Below are positions 46,370 to 58,923 of a stretch of 64,000 nucleotides of DNA, piece after piece. The notes beneath the pieces were generated by a model, which worked only from the letters and a program-made list of their open reading frames with translations, searched no databases and was not told the DNA's origin. Location: NCBI RefSeq assembly GCF_900167345.1, contig NZ_FUXB01000004.1, positions 185,880-249,879 of the forward strand. Direction: 5' to 3'. How positions within the stretch are numbered: position 1 is the stretch's first letter; each line of letters begins with the position of its first letter. The DNA comes from Vibrio cincinnatiensis DSM 19608 (GTDB lineage Bacteria; Pseudomonadota; Gammaproteobacteria; Enterobacterales; Vibrionaceae). The position numbers and the translations under genes were made by a program.

Positions 46370-47941
46370 ATGCGAGTACAATTTAGCTGGGTAATGGTAC
46401 TGCTATTAGCAGGATGTCAGGTTGCCCAGCATGACAATGATCTCAGTGCCGAATCTCATCATGCCTCAATCTCAGAAACAAAGATTGTAAGCAAAACGAC
46501 ATCGTCTACTGCCATGAGTAAGCCACCGGTTGTCCAACCCAAAGTCTTAACACCTCAAGAGCAAGAGGATGTTTGGCAACGTATTGCTATGCAGCTTAGC
46601 TTACCTATCGCCGATGATCCAAGTGTGGATTACTATCGCACTTGGTACCTCAAACATCCTCAACACTTATCAACCGTTGCTAGACGTGCAGAACCTTTCC
46701 TTTATTTGATTACGGAAAAAATTGAGCAACGTAACTTACCTTTAGAGCTCGCCCTATTACCCATTGTCGAAAGTGCTTTTGACCCATTTGCCTATTCTCA
46801 TGGAAGCGCCGCTGGGTTATGGCAATTTGTTCCAGCAACAGGGAAAATGTTTGGCTTAACACAAGATTTTTGGTACGACGGCCGACGGGATGTCGTCGCA
46901 GCCACCGATGCCGCTTTAGAGTATTTGACTCGCCTGAATGCTCGTTTTGATGGAGACTGGTATCTCGCCATTGCGGCCTATAACAGTGGGGGGGGGCGTG
47001 TTTCGAGTGCGATTCGTAAAAATACTCGGTTAGGTAAAGAAACCGACTTTTTCTCGTTAGATCTTCCCAAAGAGACCAGTGGCTATGTCCCTAAATTGTT
47101 AGCCCTCGCCGATATTATTGCCAATCAAGAAAAGTATGGCATTACTGTACCGATGATCGCCAATCAACCCGTTCTGGCCTTAGTGGATCCCAAAGAACAG
47201 TTAGATTTAGCCATTGCGGCTAATTATGCAGGCATCTCCGTTAAAGAGTTACAAAGCTATAATCCCGCCTATAATCAGTGGGCAACGGCACCTGAGGGGC
47301 CTCACCAATTTTTGATTCCAATCGACCGAGTCGAATCCTTTACCCAGCAAGTAGAAACAAACCGTGGTAAGGGAATGAAATTAGTTCGCTACCACGTTAA
47401 AAGTGGTGATAGTCTGAGTGTTATCGCTAGGCAACACAATACAACAACTCAAGTTATCCAAACCGCTAATAATCTCACCGGACACACGATACGAGTTGGC
47501 CAATATTTGATGATTCCTACCTCAGTCAGTGATGATAAAGCCTATGCACTTAGTGCAAACAACCGCTTAGAAAAGACTCAATCCTTAGCCCGTGGGCAGT
47601 ATAAGCTTAACCATACGGTTAAAAGTGGTGAGAGTTTATGGACAATAGCAAAGGCTCATAATGTCTCTTACCAATCTTTGGCAAAATGGAATGGAATGGG
47701 GCCAAGAGATACATTGCGAGTAGGCCAAAAAATCGTTATTTGGAAAAAAAGCACGGATGGCGCCATTATTCGTACCGTATTTTACCAAGTACGAAGCGGT
47801 GATACATTAAGCGATATTGCTTCACGTTTCAAAGTGAACACCAATGATATTGTAAAATGGAATGATCTTTCCAATCAAAAATACTTACAACCGGGACAGC
47901 AAATCAAACTGTACGTTGATGTGACTAAAGTCAGTGTTTAA
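46370..47941 (+). CDS. mltD: Membrane-bound lytic murein transglycosylase D
   Basis: 523 residues. A lipoprotein signal (lipobox LLAGC, Cys16) precedes the SLT-type catalytic domain (about 105-270), with the catalytic Glu in LPIVESAFDP and GSAAGLWQFVPATG, AYNSGGGRV motifs. Three LysM peptidoglycan-binding repeats follow (about 340-390, 415-460, 470-515), each starting (V)K/RSGD/E-L. It cleaves glycan strands to 1,6-anhydro products. GAAAGG precedes the ATG. Confidence 0.95.
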   Translation: MRVQFSWVMVLLLAGCQVAQHDNDLSAESHHASISETKIVSKTTSSTAMSKPPVVQPKVLTPQEQEDVWQRIAMQLSLPIADDPSVDYYRTWYLKHPQHLSTVARRAEPFLYLITEKIEQRNLPLELALLPIVESAFDPFAYSHGSAAGLWQFVPATGKMFGLTQDFWYDGRRDVVAATDAALEYLTRLNARFDGDWYLAIAAYNSGGGRVSSAIRKNTRLGKETDFFSLDLPKETSGYVPKLLALADIIANQEKYGITVPMIANQPVLALVDPKEQLDLAIAANYAGISVKELQSYNPAYNQWATAPEGPHQFLIPIDRVESFTQQVETNRGKGMKLVRYHVKSGDSLSVIARQHNTTTQVIQTANNLTGHTIRVGQYLMIPTSVSDDKAYALSANNRLEKTQSLARGQYKLNHTVKSGESLWTIAKAHNVSYQSLAKWNGMGPRDTLRVGQKIVIWKKSTDGAIIRTVFYQVRSGDTLSDIASRFKVNTNDIVKWNDLSNQKYLQPGQQIKLYVDVTKVSV

Positions 47942-47950
47942 CCCTTTATT

Positions 47951-48805
47951 TTATTGAGCATTCAATAAACGAAAAGAAACCAATAGTGGGTTATGATCAG
48001 AAGCGCTCGATTCGGGCGCTATTGCTCTTTCTAGTTCAAGCCCTTTATAAAAGACATGATCAAGAGGAAGCCCTGTAAGAAATTTCACTCTATGATCTTC
48101 AGAAAAAACCACCTCTTGTAACTGAATGGCTAACAGCGCAGACTTAAGCACCGAAACTCGCTCTTGACTCCAACTATTAAAATCCCCGGCCACAATAATG
48201 GGACCATGATGCTGACGCAAAGCCTTAAGTAGAGCTTCCAGTTGTTCCAAGTAGGCCTTTGAACCATAAGTAAAATTCACTGCATGTAGGTTAACAACGG
48301 CTAACTGTTGGCCATTACTTAATGGGTAGTGTGCATAAATCCCTGATTTCGGCAATCTTAACAAAGGCTCTTTTTTCGTATAAGCACAAGCAAAACTCGG
48401 CATAACACTCCCTAAGTTAAGCACACCGGAAGCTTCCCCAAACACACGAAAAGCATCGACATAAGCGCCATCCCATGCTTGCTGGGCAATCCAATTACGT
48501 AATGCATCGGTCATATTGGCTTCTTGCAATAACAATAGTTGAGCTTGTTGACTGTATCGGGTTAGCTCGCTCTCCCAATCACTCCGTTTTTGTTTGTAAA
48601 TGTTCCATACCAAAATATTCAACTGACCATCATGATCAAGGGGGAATGAATGTGAATTTTGGTAACAGACCAAATCCCGCCCTTGAGCATCTTGTCCAAT
48701 AGTGAAAAGTTGAGGTTGTTCCGGTACAGTAAAAATCGCATGGAAAATAGAAAGGGTTGCAATAATGGCAATGAAGGGGAATAAGAGTAGGTAGCGTTTT
48801 TTCAT
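47951..48805 (-). CDS. Endonuclease/exonuclease/phosphatase family protein (YafD-like)
   Basis: 284 residues. One N-terminal transmembrane segment (about 5-25), then an EEP-fold domain: [39 protein letters not shown] and [10 protein letters not shown], which hold the metal and phosphate ligands. The substrate is unknown. The position beside mltD and its size match E. coli YafD. Convergent with mltD, stops nine bases apart. Confidence 0.9.
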   Translation of the reverse strand: MKKRYLLLFPFIAIIATLSIFHAIFTVPEQPQLFTIGQDAQGRDLVCYQNSHSFPLDHDGQLNILVWNIYKQKRSDWESELTRYSQQAQLLLLQEANMTDALRNWIAQQAWDGAYVDAFRVFGEASGVLNLGSVMPSFACAYTKKEPLLRLPKSGIYAHYPLSNGQQLAVVNLHAVNFTYGSKAYLEQLEALLKALRQHHGPIIVAGDFNSWSQERVSVLKSALLAIQLQEVVFSEDHRVKFLTGLPLDHVFYKGLELERAIAPESSASDHNPLLVSFRLLNAQ

Positions 48806-48834
48806 TATAAAAACCCGTGACCATCAATGCGAAT

Positions 48835-48871
48835 AAGAAGATAAAGGAACAAGCCGCTCCCCTATCTTCTT
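48835..48871 (-). terminator. Hairpin downstream of glnB
   Basis: AAGAAGATA (48835-48843) and TATCTTCTT (48863-48871), with some inner pairing. It follows the glnB stop codon on minus by about 10 bases. The T tract after it on minus is poor, so its efficiency as a terminator is doubtful. Confidence 0.4.
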
Positions 48872-48880
48872 AAAAAATGA

Positions 48881-49228
<348 letters not shown>

Positions 49229-49375
49229 TTAAACGTGTTTTTGTTACTGATTTTTCTTTGCTGATCGAATCAAAGTTTTCTGAACCGAGCAGATGATAGC
49301 GGGTATTATCAGCTAGACGATATAAACAATCAATAAAAAGCCCAAGCGATGGTTAGGTAAATCGACAAGTTACCA

Positions 49376-49690
49376 CTACTTTAGATTGGCATAATAAGCC
49401 GCAAGATCAGCAATATCTTGATCGCTCAACATCATAGACTGTGCTTGCATCACCACGGCCAATCCACCAGTACGCTGTTTATTTTTATAAGCTTTCATCG
49501 AGCTGATTAAGTATTGTTCATTTTGCCCTTTTAAACTGGGATAACCGGGGATAACCGCAATACCATCAGCACCATGACAAGTAGCGCAGATAGCCGATTT
49601 GGCTTTTCCGGCCACAGCATCTCCAGCAGCCAAGAGCGGGCTGCTAAATAGGGTTCCCATCATCAATATCCCAACTAATCTTTTATTCAT
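49376..49690 (-). CDS. Small periplasmic c-type cytochrome
   Basis: 104 residues. Signal peptide ([21 protein letters not shown]) and a single haem-binding motif CATCH near residue 36. A Met-rich segment (about 80-87) probably supplies the sixth ligand, followed by [16 protein letters not shown]. It resembles one half of cytochrome c4 (class I). Electron-transfer partners are unknown. Separate from glnB and tilS by 60-160 bases. Confidence 0.9.
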   Translation of the reverse strand: MNKRLVGILMMGTLFSSPLLAAGDAVAGKAKSAICATCHGADGIAVIPGYPSLKGQNEQYLISSMKAYKNKQRTGGLAVVMQAQSMMLSDQDIADLAAYYANLK

Positions 49691-49752
49691 TCACTAACCT
49701 TATTTATGCCATCTATTCCATCAGGTTATCATTAATTGTGTATCTTAAAAAC

Positions 49753-51054
49753 TTATCTCTCCCACACCAACTCACACTCTTGGCCAGAAAAATCACGATC
49801 CACAAATAGGCTGGCTATCGCAACAACTCTTTCTTTATACATTAAAATAGGTAATCGACGACGTTGCCAACTTGGAATGCGATATTCCTGAAACAGTTTT
49901 TTTAATTTTCGAGATCCTGCACGTCCAACAGGACAAGCAGATAACCCTTCAGGGTTAAACGAGACCCAAAACGCATCCGGTTGTTTAGGTAATAGAATAT
50001 GGCCGGTCTGACAGGTTGATAACGTTAACCGACCAAGTTGATCTGGTAAGATAAGAGGCCGATTGAGCTGAATGTCTTGATGCCAGTGACGAATATCCCC
50101 TACGGAGGCCACACAAAAAAGCTCACCATCAAATCGACGTATTTGATACTCTTTCAATTGCAGTTTGGGATTTGCTGATGATTCCGCGAGTGCCACTTGC
50201 TGCCAAATCATCTCTGTATGCAACCGGCTGGGCATGACTACCCCTTGCTGCGCTAACCAGTGACGAATTAATTGCCGTCTGATCACTTCACTACACGGTT
50301 GTAGCTGGGAAATGGATAATCCCCCTTGTTCGCTGATTGCAGAAGCAAGCAAGTTTACAAGTAACTCATGAATGACCGCTTCTTGCTCTGCACAAAGCTC
50401 GGCACTCCGTTGTACCGCTTGATGGATGGTTGGCCAGCGTTCACAAAGAATGGGCGTTACTCGATGACGCAAAAAATTGCGTTCATAACGCACATCTTGG
50501 TTACTTTCATCATTCACCCATTGTAGCAGCTGCTGGCTGGCAAAAGATTCAATCACTTGCCTAGGCACATGTAACAGTGGGCGTAGCAAATGCCCTTGGC
50601 TAAAAGAAGCCCAAACCGCCATAGCGGATAATCCTTTAGGGCCACTTCCTCGCTTTAACGCAAGTAGGAAGGTTTCTAATTGATCATCAGCATGATGGCC
50701 CAGTAGTAAGGTCTCGTGTGTTTGGATATGTTGAGAAAGCACAGCATAACGAGCCTCTCGGGCTAGTTGTTCAATACTCTCGCCGCTGTTCGTGTCAAGA
50801 GAGACATGCTCAACAGACAGAGGAATTTGGTATTCATCACACCAATGTTGACACTGTTCTACCCAATGATTGGCATTGATACTCAAACCATGGTGAACAT
50901 GTACTGCTCGGACAGGGATAGAATACTGTTGGTGATAATGAGCAAGTAAATGCAGTAATACTCGAGAATCCACCCCCCCACTTAAGGCTAAAACGGGATG
51001 CTCAACCGATCTCTCACGTAACTGCTGACAAAAGTGACTGTACAAATCCATCAT
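49753..51054 (-). CDS. tilS: tRNA(Ile)-lysidine synthetase TilS
   Basis: 433 residues. An N-type ATP pyrophosphatase domain with the PP-loop SGGVDS (25-30), then the TilS substrate-binding and C-terminal domains (including [30 protein letters not shown] near 375-405). It converts C34 of the minor tRNA-Ile to lysidine so AUA is read. Downstream of accA, separated by a terminator-like hairpin. Two adjacent ATGs are possible starts. Confidence 0.95.
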   Translation of the reverse strand: MMDLYSHFCQQLRERSVEHPVLALSGGVDSRVLLHLLAHYHQQYSIPVRAVHVHHGLSINANHWVEQCQHWCDEYQIPLSVEHVSLDTNSGESIEQLAREARYAVLSQHIQTHETLLLGHHADDQLETFLLALKRGSGPKGLSAMAVWASFSQGHLLRPLLHVPRQVIESFASQQLLQWVNDESNQDVRYERNFLRHRVTPILCERWPTIHQAVQRSAELCAEQEAVIHELLVNLLASAISEQGGLSISQLQPCSEVIRRQLIRHWLAQQGVVMPSRLHTEMIWQQVALAESSANPKLQLKEYQIRRFDGELFCVASVGDIRHWHQDIQLNRPLILPDQLGRLTLSTCQTGHILLPKQPDAFWVSFNPEGLSACPVGRAGSRKLKKLFQEYRIPSWQRRRLPILMYKERVVAIASLFVDRDFSGQECELVWER

Positions 51055-51111
51055 AATTCTTGAGCTGATTTGATAAATAAAGGCCAGTGTACCGCTTGAG
51101 CCTAAAAACCC

Positions 51112-51143
51112 AAAGGGGCTGGATTATCTCCAGCCCCTTTTTT
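51112..51143. terminator. Terminator-like hairpin between accA and tilS
   Basis: AAAGGGGCTGG (51112-51122), 7-base loop, CCAGCCCCTTT (51130-51140). On minus it is followed by TTTGGGTTTTT just after accA. The plus-strand T run is better, but no plus gene is upstream. Confidence 0.75.
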
Positions 51144-51154
51144 GGTATTGCTCG

Positions 51155-52114
51155 TTAACAATAACCATAATTCATCAAACGCTGATAACGACGCTCCAGC
51201 AGCGCTTCTTGATCTAAGGCTTCTAACTCTGAAAGCTGACGTAATAACATCGTTTTCAGGTTCTTTGCCATTTGCACGTGATCACGATGAGCGCCACCTA
51301 GTGGCTCTTCAATCACTTCATCAATCAAAGAGAGCTCTTTTAAACGAGGAGCCACCAGCCCCATCGCTTCTGCCGCTTGTGGGGCTTTATCTGCATCACG
51401 CCACAAAATAGAGGCACATCCTTCAGGAGAGATAACCGAATACGTGGAGTATTGCAACATGTTGACATAATCCCCAACACCGATAGCTAACGCACCACCA
51501 GAGCCACCTTCACCGACCACGTTACAGATAACGGGAACGGTTAAACCTGACATCACTTTCAGGTTTTTAGCGATCGCTTCTGACTGCCCACGCTCTTCAG
51601 CACCGACACCAGGATAAGCCCCTGCCGTATCAATAAAAGTGATGATCGGCATATTAAAGCGCTCAGCCATTTGCATTAAACGCAATGCTTTACGATACCC
51701 CTCGGGTTTAGGCATACCGAAATTACGTCTCACTTTTTCTCTCGTTTCACGACCTTTTTGGTGACCAATAACCATAACTGGGCGATCATCTAAGCGGGCA
51801 ATGCCACCGACAATCGCTTTATCATCCGCATAGGCGCGATCTCCGGCCAGCTCATCAAACTCGGTGAACATATTATTGATGTAATCCAGAGTATAGGGAC
51901 GCTGCGGATGACGGGCCATCTGTGCCACTTGCCATGCGCCAAGATCACTAAAAATTTTCTTTTTCAGCTCTAAACTTTTCTTTTCTAGCTGTTCAATCTC
52001 TTTTTCAAGATCTACGGACGAACTGCCACCGTGACGAGAGACATCACGTAGTGCCTGAATTTTTGCTTCAAGTTCTACAATGGGTTTTTCAAAATCTAGA
52101 AAATTTAGGCTCAT
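51155..52114 (-). CDS. accA: Acetyl-CoA carboxylase carboxyltransferase alpha subunit
   Basis: 319 residues, the E. coli length. With AccD it transfers carboxyl from carboxybiotin to acetyl-Co[42 protein letters not shown], and the crotonase-type core [21 protein letters not shown] and [15 protein letters not shown] are conserved. Lies 45 bases downstream of dnaE, as in E. coli. Confidence 0.98.
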   Translation of the reverse strand: MSLNFLDFEKPIVELEAKIQALRDVSRHGGSSSVDLEKEIEQLEKKSLELKKKIFSDLGAWQVAQMARHPQRPYTLDYINNMFTEFDELAGDRAYADDKAIVGGIARLDDRPVMVIGHQKGRETREKVRRNFGMPKPEGYRKALRLMQMAERFNMPIITFIDTAGAYPGVGAEERGQSEAIAKNLKVMSGLTVPVICNVVGEGGSGGALAIGVGDYVNMLQYSTYSVISPEGCASILWRDADKAPQAAEAMGLVAPRLKELSLIDEVIEEPLGGAHRDHVQMAKNLKTMLLRQLSELEALDQEALLERRYQRLMNYGYC

Positions 52115-52159
52115 CTACCGATCCTTTTTTACTCAGCTCGTCAATTGCGCAGCTGAATT

Positions 52160-55100
52160 TTAGTTAAATTCGAGTTCTACTTGGTCTTTGCCAAGCAACT
52201 GTTGTAATTCATCTAGTAATGTATCGTTGGGCGTTACTCGCCACTCTGTACCTAACGTCAAACGCACCCTAGCATCTGACCGCTGGTAGTATACCTTGAC
52301 AGGCACCGTACCTGCTCGGTGAGGCTCTAAGATTTGACTAAAGCGCTCAAAAAATCGCTCATCGATTTGAGATTGTTCAATCGCAATGGATAAGCCACGG
52401 GCATATTTTTCACGTGCGCTACCCAAGTCCATGACTTCTCGCGCCGACATTTTAAGGCCACCATTGAAGTCATCAAAGCTGACCTGTCCAGAAACCACCA
52501 GAATTTTATCCTTTTCTAGCAATTCTGCATACCGATCTAATGCATCAGAATAGAGCATAACTTCCATTCGTCCAGATCGATCATCTAAAGTCATAAGCCC
52601 GATCCGACTGCCCCGTTTGGTCGTCATCACCCGCGCTGCAATCACAAGGCCAGCCACCGTTAATGATTGATCCCGTCGCGTTGGCGTTGCATCGTTTAAT
52701 CGGCAACTTGTGTACTTACTCAGCTCTTTAAGGCATTGATTAATCGGGTGACCCGTTAAGTATAGACCCAGTGTTTCCCTTTCTCCCTCCAACCAGACTT
52801 TCTCTGGCCAAGGGGGGACTTGAATGTATTTTCGTTCGACTTCTTCCGGAGCATCCGTTAATACACCAAACATATCCGCTTGGCCAAACGCTTCTGCTTG
52901 GTGATGCTGGCTGGCCGCTTTCACCGCGTCATCCACTGAAGCCATTAATGCAGCACGGTGTGGCCCTAAATGATCCAAAGCGCCCGCTAAAATCAATTTT
53001 TCAATGACTCGCTTATTGACCTTTTTTAAATCAATTCGCGCACAAAAATCAAATAAGTCTTTAAAATACCCATCTTGATTTCGTGATTCTAAAATGGCTT
53101 CAATCGGGCCTTCACCCACACCTTTTATCGCACCGATACCATAAACTATCGCCCCGGAATCATCCACGTTAAAACGGTATAGCCCTGAGTTAATGTCTGG
53201 AGGAAGCACTTTTAACCCCATTCGATGGCATTCATCCACCAGCCCCACCACTTTTTCCGTGTTATCCATATCCGCGGTCATGACTGCGGCCATAAATTCA
53301 GCCGGATAGTGTGTTTTTAGCCATAAAGTCTGATAGGAAACCAAAGCATAAGCCGCAGAGTGCGATTTGTTAAATCCATACCCGGCAAATTTCTCTACCA
53401 AGTCAAAGATTTTCATGGCCAGTTCGCCGTCAACGCCATTGTTTTCCGCACCTTCTTTAAATACGGCACGTTGCTTGGCCATCTCTTCTGGCTTTTTCTT
53501 ACCCATGGCTCGGCGAAGCATATCTGCACCGCCCAGAGTATAGCCTGCCAGCACCTGAGCTATCTGCATCACTTGTTCTTGATAGAGAATAATGCCGTAC
53601 GTCGGCTCTAATATCTCTTTCAATGACTCGTGTTGCCACTTCTCATCTGGGTAGGAAATGGCTTCTCGACCATGCTTACGGTCAATAAAGTTATCCACCA
53701 TCCCCGACTGTAATGGCCCCGGACGGAAAAGCGCCACCAAAGCGATGATATCTTCAAAACAGTCAGGTTGCAGACGTTTAATCAGATCTTTCATCCCGCG
53801 AGATTCCAACTGAAATACCGCGGTGGTTTCTGAATTTTGTAAAAGACGGAAAGATGCGGGGTCCGCCAGAGGAATCGATTCAATGCGAACGGGGGGTTCC
53901 CCTCTTTTTTCACGACGAGGGTTAATCAGCCCTAAAGCCCAATCGATAATGGTTAACGTTCGTAACCCCAAAAAGTCAAACTTGACGAGCCCTGCGTACT
54001 CAACGTCATTTTTATCAAACTGAGTCACCGGATGCTGACCTTCAGCATCGCAATAGAGGGGAGCAAAATCAGTAATAGCCGTAGGGGAAATAACTACCCC
54101 TCCCGCGTGTTTACCTGCATTTCGGGTACAGCCTTCCAAAATTCGGCACTTATCGATGAGCTCTTTGACTTCTTCATCCGCATCATAGAGCTCTTGCAGT
54201 GCCGGCTCAGCTTTAAAGGCTTTTTCCAGTGTCATCCCGGGATCCGGCGGAACCAGTTTAGAGATACGATCGACAAAGCCAAAAGGATGTCCCAGTACTC
54301 GACCAACATCCCGAATCACGGCTTTTGCCGCCATCGTACCGAATGTAATGATCTGAGAAACCGCATCACGGCCATACATATCCGCCACATGGTCAATGAC
54401 TCGATCCCGTTTATCCATACAGAAGTCAACGTCAAAGTCGGGCATCGAAACACGTTCGGGGTTTAAGAAACGTTCAAAAAGCAGATCATATTCTAATGGA
54501 TCAAGATCAGTAATTTTTAGTGCATAAGCCACTAAAGACCCGGCACCCGAACCTCGCCCCGGACCAACTGGAATATCGTTATCCTTCGACCACTGGATAA
54601 ACTCCATAACGATCAAGAAATAGCCCGGAAACCCCATCTGGTTGATAACCTGAAGTTCAATATCCAGCCGTTCATCATATTCAGGTCGCCGTTCCGCTCG
54701 TACCACCGGATCAGGAAAAAGAAATTCCAGACGATCTTCTAACCCTTCTTTGGACTTTTTCACCAAAAACTCTTCAATGGGTAAGCCATCGGTTGGGAAA
54801 TTCGGTAGAAAGTATTCCCCCAAACGCACAGTAACGTTGCAGCGCTTGGCTATTTCCACACTATTTTCTAGCGCTTCTGGAATATCACTAAATAGCTCGC
54901 ACATCTCTTGCTCTGTTCGCAAGTATTGTTGTGGGCTGTAGTTTTTCGGGCGGCGAGGATCTTCAAGGGTGTAGCCATCATGTATGGCTACACGAATTTC
55001 ATGGGCATCAAATTGTTCTGGCTTTAAAAAGACAACTTCATTAGTCGCCACGACGGGCAACTGAGTTTGCTCAGCCAATTCTAAAGCAAAATGAAGATAA

Positions 55101-55639
55101 CTTTCTTCATCAGATCGGCCTGTTCGGATCAGTTCTAAATAAAAATTATCAGCAAAATGTGTCTGATAAAATTCAACGCATTTTTCAACTAAGGCTTGGT
55201 TTCCTTTCAGTAAAGCTTGGCCTATTTCTCCGTTTTTTCCCCCTGAAAGGATGATAAGCCCTTGACCATATTTAACCAACCACGCTTTATCAATAACGGG
55301 TTGATGCTGAATATGCCCCCGAAGATAAGCTTCAGATATAAGCAGTGTTAAATTTTTATAGCCAAGATTATCTTTAGCAAGAATAGTGAGTTTGGTTAGC
55401 TCCTCACCAAACTCCTCTGAACGTAAGGTGAAATCCGCTCCAACAATCGGCTTTACACCACAACTGTGCGCTGTACCATAATATTTCACTAACCCGCAAA
55501 GGTTCGTGAAATCCGTCAGCGCCATGGCTGGCATTCCCATTGCTGCCACTTGTTTAACCAAAGGCGGGACTTTGGATAAACCATCCATCATGGAAAAATC
55601 ACTATGAATACGTAAGTGGATAAACTTTGGGTCTGACAT
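52160..55639 (-). CDS. dnaE: DNA polymerase III alpha subunit
   Basis: 1159 residues, the replicative polymerase. N-terminal PHP domain ([12 protein letters not shown]). The C-family palm domain has the catalytic acids in [12 protein letters not shown] (about 400) and [16 protein letters not shown] before it. [17 protein letters not shown] follows in the fingers region. The C-terminal part has a helix-hairpin-helix region, an OB fold ([14 protein letters not shown]) and the tau-binding end. Sits between rnhB and accA as in E. coli. A strong stem-loop lies just upstream. Confidence 0.98.
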   Translation of the reverse strand: MSDPKFIHLRIHSDFSMMDGLSKVPPLVKQVAAMGMPAMALTDFTNLCGLVKYYGTAHSCGVKPIVGADFTLRSEEFGEELTKLTILAKDNLGYKNLTLLISEAYLRGHIQHQPVIDKAWLVKYGQGLIILSGGKNGEIGQALLKGNQALVEKCVEFYQTHFADNFYLELIRTGRSDEESYLHFALELAEQTQLPVVATNEVVFLKPEQFDAHEIRVAIHDGYTLEDPRRPKNYSPQQYLRTEQEMCELFSDIPEALENSVEIAKRCNVTVRLGEYFLPNFPTDGLPIEEFLVKKSKEGLEDRLEFLFPDPVVRAERRPEYDERLDIELQVINQMGFPGYFLIVMEFIQWSKDNDIPVGPGRGSGAGSLVAYALKITDLDPLEYDLLFERFLNPERVSMPDFDVDFCMDKRDRVIDHVADMYGRDAVSQIITFGTMAAKAVIRDVGRVLGHPFGFVDRISKLVPPDPGMTLEKAFKAEPALQELYDADEEVKELIDKCRILEGCTRNAGKHAGGVVISPTAITDFAPLYCDAEGQHPVTQFDKNDVEYAGLVKFDFLGLRTLTIIDWALGLINPRREKRGEPPVRIESIPLADPASFRLLQNSETTAVFQLESRGMKDLIKRLQPDCFEDIIALVALFRPGPLQSGMVDNFIDRKHGREAISYPDEKWQHESLKEILEPTYGIILYQEQVMQIAQVLAGYTLGGADMLRRAMGKKKPEEMAKQRAVFKEGAENNGVDGELAMKIFDLVEKFAGYGFNKSHSAAYALVSYQTLWLKTHYPAEFMAAVMTADMDNTEKVVGLVDECHRMGLKVLPPDINSGLYRFNVDDSGAIVYGIGAIKGVGEGPIEAILESRNQDGYFKDLFDFCARIDLKKVNKRVIEKLILAGALDHLGPHRAALMASVDDAVKAASQHHQAEAFGQADMFGVLTDAPEEVERKYIQVPPWPEKVWLEGERETLGLYLTGHPINQCLKELSKYTSCRLNDATPTRRDQSLTVAGLVIAARVMTTKRGSRIGLMTLDDRSGRMEVMLYSDALDRYAELLEKDKILVVSGQVSFDDFNGGLKMSAREVMDLGSAREKYARGLSIAIEQSQIDERFFERFSQILEPHRAGTVPVKVYYQRSDARVRLTLGTEWRVTPNDTLLDELQQLLGKDQVELEFN

Positions 55640-55724
55640 TCAATAAAATCCTAGATGCTAGGGTTAGGTCGTGCAATGGCGCTATTCTACGTTAAAGCGG
55701 ATCGACGTTAAACCATCATAGACA

Positions 55725-55751
55725 GCATTAGGGTTACCGTAACCCTAATGC
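55725..55751. other. 12-bp stem-loop across the rnhB stop codon
   Basis: Perfect inverted repeat: 55725-55736 with 55740-55751, loop CCG, covering the last codons and the TAA of rnhB. There is no T tract on minus, so it is not a classic terminator. It could stabilise the 3' end of upstream mRNA or affect read-through into dnaE. Confidence 0.7.
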
Positions 55752-56354
55752 CCGTTTTACGGGCGCAAAGCTGCGGCGATGTTGCTCTATCACCCCATAC
55801 TGTTCAATGGCTGCAAAATGCGCTTTGGTGGGATAGCCTTTGTGCTGTGCAAAACCAAATTGGGGATAAATTTTATCAAGCGCTTCCATTTCTTGGTCAC
55901 GCACCACTTTCGCAATAATTGATGCTGCGCTGATTTGAGCAACACGCAAGTCACCTTTAACCACGGCTTGAGCTTCCATGAGTAATGTGGGAACTTTATT
56001 GCCATCAATCAGAACCAAATCCGGCTGAATGGCTAAGCCAGCAACGGCTCTTTGCATGGCAAGCATGGTGGCTTGGAAAATATTCAGTTGGTCAATTTCC
56101 TGTGCCGAACAACGGCCAATAGACCAAGCCAGCGCTTTTTGCTGAATTTCAGGGAAAAGCGCTAAACGCTTTTTCTCTGATAGTTTTTTTGAATCCGTTA
56201 AGCCCGCAATAGGTTGGTTCGGATCAAGGATGACTGCCGCAGTCACCACATCGCCAACCAGAGGCCCACGTCCAACTTCATCCACTCCGGCAATCAAGGA
56301 ATATCCGGCTGGCATCTCAAAAGGCCCCAGATCTTTCTCTTTTTTCTCTGTCAT
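55734..56354 (-). CDS. rnhB: Ribonuclease HII
   Basis: 206 residues. The metal-binding acids are in [13 protein letters not shown] (about 23-35) and LIDGNKVP, with the SIIAKVVRD and KGYPTKAH motifs. It excises misincorporated ribonucleotides. It starts five bases after the lpxB stop codon, so the two are coupled. Confidence 0.97.
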   Translation of the reverse strand: MTEKKEKDLGPFEMPAGYSLIAGVDEVGRGPLVGDVVTAAVILDPNQPIAGLTDSKKLSEKKRLALFPEIQQKALAWSIGRCSAQEIDQLNIFQATMLAMQRAVAGLAIQPDLVLIDGNKVPTLLMEAQAVVKGDLRVAQISAASIIAKVVRDQEMEALDKIYPQFGFAQHKGYPTKAHFAAIEQYGVIEQHRRSFAPVKRALGLR

Positions 56355-56359
56355 GATTT

Positions 56360-57502
56360 TTATTTATCTATCAGTGAAAGCACCGCCTGAGCAGCCTGTT
56401 CATCGGCTCCTTTTCGAATCCAGTGATGCATCTCGGTAAACTTATCAATCAACGCTTGATTGTCACTGTGTAATAGCGGATAAACCGCTTGGTATAAATT
56501 ATCAACCGTACACTCTTCTTGTAGTAACTCTTTAACCAGTTCTTCCCCAGCTAAAATATTGGGCAGTGAAACATAAGGCGTTTTTAATAAACGTCTGGCT
56601 AGAAATGCCGTAATGGCATTCACTTTATACCCCACCACCATCGGGCGTTTGAGCAACATACACTCTAAGGCAACGGTCCCTGAAGCTAGTAGGACAACAT
56701 CAGCCGCTGTAATGACATTGCGAGCCGTGTCATCCACCAAAACAAAGTGCAATTCAGGCGCGACCTTCTGCCACACGGCCTCAAACTGTTCACGGCGATG
56801 GGAATTAACGAGGGCAACAACAAATCCAAGCTCAGGATCATCTTGGTGTAAACGCTGACAAGTTCTAATGAAGGGTTCTGCTAATAACTTCATTTCACCG
56901 CCACGGCTACCCGGCAACACCGCCAGCCAGCGTTTATCTTGGCTTAACCCTAATAATTGCTGCGCGGCCTGTTTATCCGGCTGCATCGGTATACTATCGG
57001 CCAGCGTATGACCAATAAATTCACACGGCACATTAAATTTGTCATAAAACGCTTTCTCAAAAGGAAGAAACGCCAGCACCAAATGAGTTGCAGCCTCAAT
57101 ATTAACAATGCGCTTTTGCCGCCAAGCCCACACAGAAGGGCTCACATAATGGACCGTTTTTATCCCTGATTTTTTAAGATCTAATTCAAGACGCAGATTA
57201 AAATCCGGCGCATCAATCCCCACGAAAACATCAGGAGGGTTATCGGTAAAAAATCGCACCAACTCAGCTTTTACTTTCAATAACCTCGGTAACCGCCCTA
57301 AGACCTCGACCAAGCCCATCACGGCCAGCTCTTCCATGTCAAACAAGGATTGACAGCCTTGCGCGATCATTTTTGGACCACCGATACCAACAAATTCAGC
57401 GTCAGGATAATGGGTCTTTATGGCTTTAATAAAACCTTCCCCCAAAGTATCCCCTGAAAGTTCACCTGCGACAATACCGATACGCAATGGCTGTTGTTTC
57501 AC
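56360..57502 (-). CDS. lpxB: Lipid-A-disaccharide synthase
   Basis: 380 residues, a GT19 glycosyltransferase joining UDP-diacyl-GlcN and lipid X. The GTG start lies seven bases after GAGGAG. Conserved blocks are [52 protein letters not shown] and [23 protein letters not shown] terminator-like hairpin separates it from lpxA upstream, unusual within an lpx operon. Confidence 0.97.
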   Translation of the reverse strand: MKQQPLRIGIVAGELSGDTLGEGFIKAIKTHYPDAEFVGIGGPKMIAQGCQSLFDMEELAVMGLVEVLGRLPRLLKVKAELVRFFTDNPPDVFVGIDAPDFNLRLELDLKKSGIKTVHYVSPSVWAWRQKRIVNIEAATHLVLAFLPFEKAFYDKFNVPCEFIGHTLADSIPMQPDKQAAQQLLGLSQDKRWLAVLPGSRGGEMKLLAEPFIRTCQRLHQDDPELGFVVALVNSHRREQFEAVWQKVAPELHFVLVDDTARNVITAADVVLLASGTVALECMLLKRPMVVGYKVNAITAFLARRLLKTPYVSLPNILAGEELVKELLQEECTVDNLYQAVYPLLHSDNQALIDKFTEMHHWIRKGADEQAAQAVLSLIDK

Positions 57503-57541
57503 GCTTCACTCCTCTTGCAGATTTGCTCTGCCTTAAAAGAC

Positions 57542-57570
57542 AAAAGATCGCCGAACCGAGGCGATCTTTT
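57542..57570. terminator. Intrinsic terminator-like hairpin between lpxA and lpxB
   Basis: AAAAGATCGCC (57542-57552) with GGCGATCTTTT (57560-57570), 7-base loop. On minus it reads into TTTTGTCTTTT. It lies 35 bases after lpxA and 40 before lpxB. Confidence 0.8.
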
Positions 57571-57604
57571 TCAGCTAATAGATGAGAAATACTCGTTGAA
57601 AAAA

Positions 57605-58393
57605 CTAGCGAATGATCCCACGCGTTGAATTTTCCAAGAAAGTAAGGAAAATTTTCACAGCAGGAAATTCATCCACTTCTTTGCTAATTTCAACTTTGGC
57701 CTCTTCCAAGCTAATTCCGCTACGATACAGAGATTTATAAGCTCGGCGAATCGCATGAATCTCCGCTTTTTCAAAACCACGACGTTTCAGCCCTTCAACA
57801 TTGATACCAAATGGTGCGCAATGGTTACCTTGTGCCATAACATAAGGAGGAACGTCTTGAACCACGATAGAGCCCCCACCCAGCATGCAGTGATCCCCAA
57901 TTTGGCAGAACTGATGAATGGCAGACATGCCACCAATAATCGCTTGGTTACCCACTTTAACATGCCCTGCGAGGGTGGCGTTGTTGGCAAAAATACAACG
58001 ATCTCCCACGACACAGTCATGGGCAACGTGAGCATTGATCATAAACAAGTTATCACTACCCACAGTAGTAATACCTTGATCTTGTATGGTTCCACGGTGC
58101 ATGGTGACACTTTCACGAATGGTATTGCGATCACCAATCACCAATTGTGTATCTTCACCCGCATATTTCAAATCCTGACACGCTTCACCAATCGAAGCGA
58201 ACTGAAAAATACGATTATCTTGACCAATTTTAGTTGGCCCTTTTACCACCACATGAGACAGCAGCTCTGTTCCATCGCCAATTTCGACTTTACTGTCGAC
58301 ATAGCAAAATGGACCAATTTTTACCTTAGCACCAATAATAGCGCCTTCTTCCACCACCGCAGTTGGGTGGATTTGTGCCGTTGGATGAATCAT
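57605..58393 (-). CDS. lpxA: UDP-N-acetylglucosamine acyltransferase LpxA
   Basis: 262 residues, the E. coli length, first step of lipid A synthesis. A left-handed beta-helix of hexapeptide repeats (about 1-185; [20 protein letters not shown]) with catalytic His125 ([12 protein letters not shown]), then a helical C-terminal domain. The frame reaches 58414, overlapping fabZ; the ATG at 58393 matches the family and follows the fabZ stop by two bases, so they are coupled. Confidence 0.97.
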   Translation of the reverse strand: MIHPTAQIHPTAVVEEGAIIGAKVKIGPFCYVDSKVEIGDGTELLSHVVVKGPTKIGQDNRIFQFASIGEACQDLKYAGEDTQLVIGDRNTIRESVTMHRGTIQDQGITTVGSDNLFMINAHVAHDCVVGDRCIFANNATLAGHVKVGNQAIIGGMSAIHQFCQIGDHCMLGGGSIVVQDVPPYVMAQGNHCAPFGINVEGLKRRGFEKAEIHAIRRAYKSLYRSGISLEEAKVEISKEVDEFPAVKIFLTFLENSTRGIIR

Positions 58394-58394
58394 C

Positions 58395-58853
58395 TTAAAA
58401 CTCTCTGCGTGCACATTTCAATTCAGCGGAACAAACAATGCCGCCATCCACTTTAGCAACACCGTTAAATAAGGCGATTCCACGACGTTCTTTTAGAAAT
58501 TCAACTTCAATGATCAGTTGATCGCCAGGGCCAACGGGTTTACGGAACTTCGCATTATCAATACTGGCAAAATAGTACAGCTCATTTTCTTTAGGTGCAC
58601 CGAACGTTTTAAACGCTAACAGTCCGGTAGCTTGAGCCATGGCTTCTAGAATAAGCACGCCAGGGAAAACGGGAAACTGAGGGAAATGACCCGTAAACTG
58701 AGGTTCATTCACTGACACATTCTTGAGTCCGACAAGATACTTTCCTTCTTCATAATCGGTCACTCGGTCAATCAATAAAAAAGGGTAACGGTGCGGAAGA
58801 AGCTTCTGAATTTCAGTGATATCCATCATTTTCTTTTCAGTAGTCAAAGTCAT
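58395..58853 (-). CDS. fabZ: 3-hydroxyacyl-ACP dehydratase FabZ
   Basis: 152 residues. A hot-dog fold with catalytic His56 ([13 protein letters not shown]) and Glu70 (LILEAMAQ), and [14 protein letters not shown] near the N-terminus. It dehydrates 3-hydroxyacyl-ACP in fatty-acid synthesis, competing with LpxA for 3-hydroxymyristoyl-ACP, which explains the pairing. The first ATG has AGGA very close; a second ATG pair at 58829/58826 is possible. A terminator-like hairpin and TATAAT lie upstream. Confidence 0.97.
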   Translation of the reverse strand: MTLTTEKKMMDITEIQKLLPHRYPFLLIDRVTDYEEGKYLVGLKNVSVNEPQFTGHFPQFPVFPGVLILEAMAQATGLLAFKTFGAPKENELYYFASIDNAKFRKPVGPGDQLIIEVEFLKERRGIALFNGVAKVDGGIVCSAELKCARREF

Positions 58854-58923
58854 ATTCCTATTTAAAATAGATTAAATGGTTGAGCTCCAAACCTTTATCG
58901 GTGGAGCAAATTCGTCTTGGCGC

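Noticed and set aside
54032..54466. 144-codon open frame antisense to dnaE
   Set aside because: Shadow of a conserved dnaE region encoding the polymerase active site; no independent support.
57755..58456. 233-codon open frame antisense to lpxA
   Set aside because: It lies opposite lpxA, whose identity is certain, and has no homologous motifs or start signal.
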